From Ruminococcus sp. (lineage in GTDB: Bacteria; Bacillota; Clostridia; Oscillospirales; Ruminococcaceae), in assembly GCA_016290875.1 (NCBI GenBank), contig JAEEVL010000002.1, positions 1 through 64,000 on the forward strand: a stretch of 64,000 nucleotides of DNA. The letters are read 5' to 3'. Under the pieces are notes generated by a model that did no database searches, was not told the DNA's origin, and was given only the letters and a program-made list of their open reading frames with translations. The position numbers were made by a program, and so were the translations under genes. Shown one piece after another: positions 57,898 to 64,000 of the stretch (positions within the stretch are counted from its first letter, which is position 1; each line of letters begins with the position of its first letter).

Positions 57898-60258
57898 ATG
57901 AGCACAATTTCTTTTGATGAAGCTAAAAAAGCGGCGCTGAAAAAGTATTTCAGCCGCATGAACGATATGCAGCAGGAGGCGGTCTTTACAGTAGACGGCC
58001 CTGTTCTCGTGCTTGCAGGTGCCGGAAGCGGCAAGACGACAGTTATCGTTAACCGTATAGCTAATATGATAAATTTCGGCAGAGCCTACTCAGCAGAGGG
58101 AAAGGGCAGCGACAGTGATATTGCTTTCCTCAAAGACTATGCTGAGGGCAGGACAGATGATTTTGATACTCTCCGTGACATTGTTGCAGTTGACCCCGTT
58201 AAGCCCTGGAACATTCTTGCCATAACCTTTACCAATAAGGCTGCCGGCGAACTCAGGGAACGTCTTTCGGCAATGCTCGGTGAGGATGGTATGAACATCA
58301 ATGCTTCAACTTTCCATTCTGCCTGTGTACGCATTCTCCGCAGCGAGATAGGTGCGCTCGGCTATGGTCAGAGCTTCACGATATATGATTCCGATGACAG
58401 TCAGCGACTTATCAAGAATATTATGACAGAGCTTGACATATCAGAGAAGCAGCTCGCTCCGAGAGCTATACTCAGCGAGATAAGCTTTGCAAAGGATAAG
58501 CTCATAAGTCCGGAGGAAATGAAGGCGGATGCCGGAATGGACTACCGCAAGAAGACGATAGCACGCATCTACCGCCGCTATCAGGAGAGACTCCGTGCAG
58601 CAGACGCTGTTGACTTCGACGATATACTCTGTCTCACAGTGGAACTCTTTGAGAAGTTCCCGGAGATACTCGAAAAGTATCAGAAACGATATAAATACAT
58701 AATGGTGGACGAGTATCAGGATACCAACCACGTACAGTTCAAGCTGGTATCTATGCTTTCACAGGCACATAAGAACATCTGCGTTGTCGGCGACGATGAC
58801 CAGAGCATATATAAATTCCGCGGCGCTAATATCGAGAACATTCTCGGCTTTGAGAATCAGTTCGATGGTGCAAAGGTTATACGTCTAGAGCAGAATTACC
58901 GCTCGACACAGACTATCCTCGATGCCGCAAACTCTGTTATCGCTAATAATCAGGGCAGAAAGTCAAAGACTCTCTGGACTGCCGGTGACAAGGGTGACAA
59001 GATATACTGGTACAAGGCTATTGACGAGAACGATGAAGCTAAATTCGTTGCTGATACTATCCTCAGCACATACAAGGCTACCGGAAGATATTCCGATTGT
59101 GCGGTGCTCTACCGTATGAATGCCCAGTCAAATACAGTCGAAAGAACACTCGTAAAATGCGGCATTCCCTATAAGGTATATGGCGGTATGCGATTCTTCG
59201 ACCGCAAGGAGATAAAGGACGTCACTTCCTACCTTGCATTCATAAACAACCCCAACGATATGCTCCGCTTCCGCAGGATAATCAACGAGCCGAAGCGCGG
59301 TATCGGTGATTCAACACTTGCACTTATCGAGGACATCAGCCGCGACCTCAAGCTGTCGCCTTATGACGTTCTCCGCACCTGTGACGAGTACGCTCCGCTC
59401 GCTAAGAAGCTCAATCCGCTGAGAAATGCGGCTGAGATGTTCGGCTTCCTTATGGAGAAGCGCGAGGAGCTTCCGCTTGATGAGTTCTTTGACCTGCTGC
59501 TTGACAAGACAGGCTATATGGACTACCTCAAGACTCTCGAGAACCCCGATACAAAGATAGAAAACGTACAGGAACTTCGTTCTTCGATAGTTCAGTATAT
59601 GAACGACAGCGATGAGCCTGACCTGAGCGGCTTCCTTGAGGAAGTAGCGCTCTATTCCGAGGCAGACCGCGACAATTCCACAGATGACAGGGTAACTCTT
59701 ATGACTGTCCACTCCGCAAAGGGACTCGAATACGAAAATGTATTCGTTATAGGTCTTGATGACGGTATCTTCCCGAGCTCACGCAGCTTTGACAGCGAGG
59801 AGGATATGGAGGAGGAGAGAAGACTTGCATATGTTGCCATAACCCGTGCAAAGAAGAAACTCTACCTCACCAATGCGAGACAGCGTATGATATTCGGTCA
59901 GACTCAGCACAATGTAACTTCACGTTTTATGCGTGAGGTGGGTTCAGAGCTGATAGAGAAGCATGACAATGCAGCAGCTATGAAGAACAGTCTTCCGAAG
60001 GACGACAAGACTGTTACAGCAGTACATTCGGCAACTCTTCAGCAGCAGCTTGCGAGAAACAAGATGCACGCAGGTTCTTCAGCAGCGAAGGAGAGCGTTA
60101 CATATACAGCCGGAGAAAAGGTGCTCCACAACGTCTTCGGCGAGGGTACTATCCTCTCTGTAAAGCCAATGTCCAACGACTCTATGCTTGAGATTGCTTT
60201 TGACAAGGTCGGCACAAAGAAGATAATGGCAAATTTCGCAAAGCTCAAGAAGCTCTGA
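57898..60258 (+). CDS. pcrA: UvrD/PcrA-type DNA helicase
   Basis: AGAGSGKTTVIVNRI, VDEYQDTNHVQF, GDDDQSIYKFRGA, TVHSAKGLEYENVFV. Confidence 0.96.
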   Translation: MSTISFDEAKKAALKKYFSRMNDMQQEAVFTVDGPVLVLAGAGSGKTTVIVNRIANMINFGRAYSAEGKGSDSDIAFLKDYAEGRTDDFDTLRDIVAVDPVKPWNILAITFTNKAAGELRERLSAMLGEDGMNINASTFHSACVRILRSEIGALGYGQSFTIYDSDDSQRLIKNIMTELDISEKQLAPRAILSEISFAKDKLISPEEMKADAGMDYRKKTIARIYRRYQERLRAADAVDFDDILCLTVELFEKFPEILEKYQKRYKYIMVDEYQDTNHVQFKLVSMLSQAHKNICVVGDDDQSIYKFRGANIENILGFENQFDGAKVIRLEQNYRSTQTILDAANSVIANNQGRKSKTLWTAGDKGDKIYWYKAIDENDEAKFVADTILSTYKATGRYSDCAVLYRMNAQSNTVERTLVKCGIPYKVYGGMRFFDRKEIKDVTSYLAFINNPNDMLRFRRIINEPKRGIGDSTLALIEDISRDLKLSPYDVLRTCDEYAPLAKKLNPLRNAAEMFGFLMEKREELPLDEFFDLLLDKTGYMDYLKTLENPDTKIENVQELRSSIVQYMNDSDEPDLSGFLEEVALYSEADRDNSTDDRVTLMTVHSAKGLEYENVFVIGLDDGIFPSSRSFDSEEDMEEERRLAYVAITRAKKKLYLTNARQRMIFGQTQHNVTSRFMREVGSELIEKHDNAAAMKNSLPKDDKTVTAVHSATLQQQLARNKMHAGSSAAKESVTYTAGEKVLHNVFGEGTILSVKPMSNDSMLEIAFDKVGTKKIMANFAKLKKL

Positions 60259-60295
60259 TATAAGCAATACTCCATTCTGAAAGGATGTTAGAATA

Positions 60296-61720
60296 ATGAG
60301 AAAAACCAAGATCGTCTGCACGATAGGTCCGGCAACCGATGACGAGAACATCATGCGTGAGCTCATGCTCGCAGGCATGGACGTAGCACGTTTCAACTTT
60401 TCACACGGTGAATATGAGACTCACGAAAAGCGTTTCCGTCAGATAGAGAGACTCAGAAAGGAACTCGACCTTCCTGTGGCAACTCTCCTCGACACAAAGG
60501 GACCTGAGATAAGACTGGGCAGATTTGTTGATGACAAGCCTGTTGAGATATTCGACGGCGATATCTATACCCTGACTACCGAAGATGTTCCGTGTACCAA
60601 TGAAGTCGGAAGCATAACTTTCAAGAAGCTCCCCCGTGACGTAAGCATGGGAACACGTATCCTCATAAATGACGGCGTTATCGAGCTCCTTGCAGAGAAG
60701 GTCACAAAGACTGATATTGTATGCCGCGTCATTCACGGCGGTACTCTCTCAAACAACAAGGGTATCAACGTGCCCGGAGTAAAGCTCTCGATGCCTTACC
60801 TCAGCGAGAGAGATATGGACGACCTTGAATTCGGCTCCAAAATGGGATTTGACTTTATCGCTGCCAGCTTTGTACGTTCGGCGGCAGATATAAACTACCT
60901 CAGAAAATTCACACAGAGCCTTGGCTGGTTCGATGTAAGGATTATAGCAAAGATCGAGAATACTGACGGTGTTGAGAATATCGACGAGATACTCGAAGCA
61001 GCTGACGGTATCATGGTCGCAAGAGGCGATATGGGTGTTGAGATACCTTTCGAGCAGATACCGGCTATCCAGAAAGATCTTATCCACAAGGGATACAATG
61101 CCGGAAAGCAGGTAGTAACAGCTACACAGATGCTCGAGTCCATGATAACAAATCCGAGACCTACCCGTGCTGAGATAACAGACGTTGCAAATGCTATCTA
61201 CGACGGAACCAGTGCTATAATGCTCTCAGGTGAGACAGCTGCCGGTGCTTATCCTGTTGAAACAGTAAAGACAATGGCTCTTATTGCTGAGACAACTGAG
61301 AACAACATCGACTACAAGGGACGCTTTTCAAAGAGAAGCTCCAACCCTGACGGAAATGTTGCAGAAGCTATCGCCCACGCAACTGTTACCACTGCACACG
61401 ACCTTGACGCAAGAGCCATCATCACAGTATCTCTCGGCGGTCAGACAGCAAGACTTATCTCAAAGTACCGCCCGCTCTGTCCTATTATCAGCTGTACTAT
61501 GAGCGAAGTCGTATGCAGACAGATGAATATGAGCTGGGGCGTTATACCATTCATTATAGACGAAAAGACCAATACCGACGACCTTTTTGCCGCAGCAGTA
61601 TCTGCTGCCGAGTCACACAGACTTGTTGAAGACGGTGACCTTGTTGCTATCACTGCCGGAGTTCCGCTTGGAGTATCCGGTACAACAAATCTTATGAAGG
61701 TCGAAAGGATAGGCAAGTAA
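60296..61720 (+). CDS. pyk: pyruvate kinase
   Basis: RKTKIVCTIGPA, DTKGPEIRLG, ARGDMGVEIP, TATQMLESM. Confidence 0.98.
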   Translation: MRKTKIVCTIGPATDDENIMRELMLAGMDVARFNFSHGEYETHEKRFRQIERLRKELDLPVATLLDTKGPEIRLGRFVDDKPVEIFDGDIYTLTTEDVPCTNEVGSITFKKLPRDVSMGTRILINDGVIELLAEKVTKTDIVCRVIHGGTLSNNKGINVPGVKLSMPYLSERDMDDLEFGSKMGFDFIAASFVRSAADINYLRKFTQSLGWFDVRIIAKIENTDGVENIDEILEAADGIMVARGDMGVEIPFEQIPAIQKDLIHKGYNAGKQVVTATQMLESMITNPRPTRAEITDVANAIYDGTSAIMLSGETAAGAYPVETVKTMALIAETTENNIDYKGRFSKRSSNPDGNVAEAIAHATVTTAHDLDARAIITVSLGGQTARLISKYRPLCPIISCTMSEVVCRQMNMSWGVIPFIIDEKTNTDDLFAAAVSAAESHRLVEDGDLVAITAGVPLGVSGTTNLMKVERIGK

Positions 61721-61741
61721 CACTTAATCATCAGCAAAGAT

Positions 61742-61771
61742 GCGGACGCTTCACTCACGTCCGCTTTTTTG
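61742..61771 (+). terminator. terminator after pyk
   Basis: GCGGACGCTTCACTCACGTCCGC + T6. Confidence 0.9.
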
Positions 61772-61927
61772 TTTATTCTGCATACATCACAGGCTAATAA
61801 TTCGGCGTTTTGCCGAAAATGTATTTTTTTGAGAATTTTTGTCTGATTTTGCCGTTTGCTTACGATAGTATATGCGAACACAAGGTGTCAGATGAAAATC
61901 AGAATGATACCAGATGGGGGGATGAGA

Positions 61928-62491
61928 ATGACTGACAATCATATGATCAAACTGTTGAGAAGCTCACCTGATATAGGCAGGAGAGTAGTGTTTGACGAAT
62001 ACTGTAATTATGTATATGCGATAGCCGCAAGCAAGCTCGTAGGCTGCGGGACTCGTGAGGATATCGACGAATGTGTCAGTGACATTTTCGCGGAGATATA
62101 CCGCAGCTTTGAAGAGGACAGGATAGTGGGAGACATCAAGCCTGTTTTGGGAATGATAGCCAAGAGAAGAGCAATAGATTATTTCAGGAAAATATCCGGA
62201 TTATCAGGCAGGACGGTCTCGCTTGAAGACGAGAAAATATGGGAGCAGCAGTCCGGCGAAAGAGTTGATGACGATGTTGAGCTCCGTGAACGAAACCGTA
62301 TTTTAATGGAGAAGATAGATGAGCTCGGTGAACCCGACTCTACGATAATAATACAGCAGTATTTTTACAGCCGTACTGCAAAGGAAATAGCCGGACAAGT
62401 TTCACTTACAGCCGGAAATGTACAGAAGAGGAGCATACGCGCAAGAGAAAGGCTCAAAGCAATGCTTCTTGAAGTTGGTATCAGCTATTGA
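61928..62491 (+). CDS. sigma-70 family (ECF-like) RNA polymerase sigma factor
   Basis: Region 2-like FDEYCNYVYAIAASKL...AIDYFRK; region 4-like RTAKEIAGQVSLTAGNVQKRSIRARERL; GGGGGGATG SD region. Confidence 0.88.
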   Translation: MTDNHMIKLLRSSPDIGRRVVFDEYCNYVYAIAASKLVGCGTREDIDECVSDIFAEIYRSFEEDRIVGDIKPVLGMIAKRRAIDYFRKISGLSGRTVSLEDEKIWEQQSGERVDDDVELRERNRILMEKIDELGEPDSTIIIQQYFYSRTAKEIAGQVSLTAGNVQKRSIRARERLKAMLLEVGISY

Positions 62492-62503
62492 GGAGGTGCT
62501 GTG

Positions 62504-64000
62504 ATGAAAGATAACGGATACAGAATATTCAGAGGGCTCGATGACGAAACAGTAGACAGGATATCAGAAAAATATCCCGTGCTTACAGATCGGGACAGAG
62601 AGCAATTGTTTTCAAAGAGTGAGAAAAAATACAATAAAGAAGCTGAAATGGGAATAAATAATGTTAAAGCCCGAAAGATCGTTGATGACGGCGACGAAGT
62701 CAGCGGTGTTGACAGATATACCGGACGTATGTGGCGCAGATATGCGGCGATGGCGGCAGCTTTCGTTCTTGTTGCTGGCGGTATAGGCGGAAGTGTTGCT
62801 CTTGCAAAGCATATCAGCAAGAACAGGGGCAGTGATGAGCAGGAAGTTACAGAGGAAACAAGCGAATCACAGACAACAGATATAAACGATGATCTCATAG
62901 TTACAGAGCCGGCATCTGATGATGGTACTGAAACAACAGTTACGACAACAGCAGAAGAAACAACGACAGAAATAGTAACGACAACTTTTGCTGCTGATGA
63001 CGGACGTACACCTGCTGATCTTGACGGATTTGCCCAGCAGTGGTTAAACAACTATATGGAGATCACAAGGCAGACAGGAGTGGACAGTGTTCAGCATGAC
63101 GCTGCACCTGTCACTTTCAGGTTGTATGACGGCAGTGAGATCAGCGCGTACTTAATGACGGAAGCGGCTTATCCATCGGCTGAAGGACTTGCAGAGCGTT
63201 TCAATACGATGCTGGCGCCCGGATATGATAACGATAAGTTTATCCCTGATCTGACACATAAGATAGATGACAGAGTCGCAACCCGTGAGGACTTTACAAG
63301 CTGCTTCTTTACATATAATGACGAGCGGTATGTCCTTGCAGCGAATACAGCAATAGAAGGCGAGCGAGTACCGTTGTCAGCTGAGCGTATCTCTGAAAAT
63401 GAGATGCTGGTGCACTGGTATATCCAGGAGCCTGATATGCAGGAAGGCGAGCCGAGAAAAGAACAGACAATGCATCTTGTATGGGTAGACGAATGCAGCG
63501 ACTGGCGTGCTGATGATATAGTTGACGGAAGCAGGTATTTCGGAAAGCCGACAGAGGACGAGGCTAAAGAAATAGCTAAGAAAGTCTTCTCCGGCTATGC
63601 TGCAGTGCATAACGCGTATTATTCTCATACTGTTGGATTGGATACTAATTTTCAGCTTTCATTATGTATCCATACTAAAGATGATCCAAACAACAAGGAT
63701 TACTTGAACTACATAAGGGTTGATGATCCGAGATTTTCAACTCCTGAAGAGATGTATAAATATTTTGCGACAAAGTACACTGAGCATATGGCTAAGCTCG
63801 TTATAGGAAAAGATCTTTCAGCATATCCGGACAGCTATTCATTCCTGGATGACGATACTGATGAAAATGCCTGTGCGGAAATAAGAAAGCTCAATCGCTT
63901 TATAGTGTATAATGGAGACTTATATGTCTGCTCAGGAGGAAACAGCTATTCCCGCGTTAATGGTATACTGGATTTAGAGAAGACGAATTTTGATACTATG
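62504..64000 (+). CDS. membrane-anchored putative anti-sigma factor (truncated at window end)
   Basis: Own translation: MKDNGYRIFRGLDDETVDRISEKYP...; open to the last base; TM RYAAMAAAFVLVAGGIGGSVAL, Thr/Glu-rich linker, extracytoplasmic region; AGGAGG SD after the sigma stop; not in the ORF track. Confidence 0.8.
   Translation, partial: MKDNGYRIFRGLDDETVDRISEKYPVLTDRDREQLFSKSEKKYNKEAEMGINNVKARKIVDDGDEVSGVDRYTGRMWRRYAAMAAAFVLVAGGIGGSVALAKHISKNRGSDEQEVTEETSESQTTDINDDLIVTEPASDDGTETTVTTTAEETTTEIVTTTFAADDGRTPADLDGFAQQWLNNYMEITRQTGVDSVQHDAAPVTFRLYDGSEISAYLMTEAAYPSAEGLAERFNTMLAPGYDNDKFIPDLTHKIDDRVATREDFTSCFFTYNDERYVLAANTAIEGERVPLSAERISENEMLVHWYIQEPDMQEGEPRKEQTMHLVWVDECSDWRADDIVDGSRYFGKPTEDEAKEIAKKVFSGYAAVHNAYYSHTVGLDTNFQLSLCIHTKDDPNNKDYLNYIRVDDPRFSTPEEMYKYFATKYTEHMAKLVIGKDLSAYPDSYSFLDDDTDENACAEIRKLNRFIVYNGDLYVCSGGNSYSRVNGILDLEKTNFDTM

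Noticed and set aside
1-64000. tRNA/rRNA genes
   Set aside because: No cloverleaf with GGTTCRANYCC-type T-arm or rRNA signature was recognised by eye; a tRNAscan run would be needed to exclude them.

Overview
The 64 kb window looks like a chromosomal segment from a Ruminococcus-like (Oscillospirales/Clostridia) Firmicute. The taxon is an inference from gene order, a dockerin-bearing hydrolase and repeat style. Most of it is housekeeping: alr, ylbF-mutS, ilvE, htpG with a perfect CIRCE operator, miaB-mutL-miaA-hfq, the dcw-distal cluster ylmE-sepF-ylmH-divIVA-ileS-lspA-rluD, split transketolase, rpsF-ssb-rpsR, mtaB-purL, glgA, two M42 peptidases, a pcrA-like helicase, pyk, and a sigma factor with a putative anti-sigma protein running off the end. 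The best candidates for something undescribed are: (1) an AT-rich island at the left edge encoding a small Sec-secreted two-Cys peptide with a dedicated FtsX/FtsX/ABC-ATPase module, which is bacteriocin-like; (2) a single-gene cassette at ~19.92-21.40 kb with a RepA/AAA_25-type ATPase flanked by two nested inverted repeats (39 bp with 1 mismatch, and ~107 bp with ~7 mismatches, the latter being MITE-like elements); (3) a ~212 bp long-hairpin element at 15.05-15.26 kb; (4) a tandem family of small membrane proteins at 47.6-50.3 kb with an interleaved pseudogene that records a micro-homology deletion; (5) a zinc-ribbon/pseudokinase/PASTA-like protein with a Gln-Pro minisatellite tail. All calls come from reading the sequence and the supplied translations; no database search was run.
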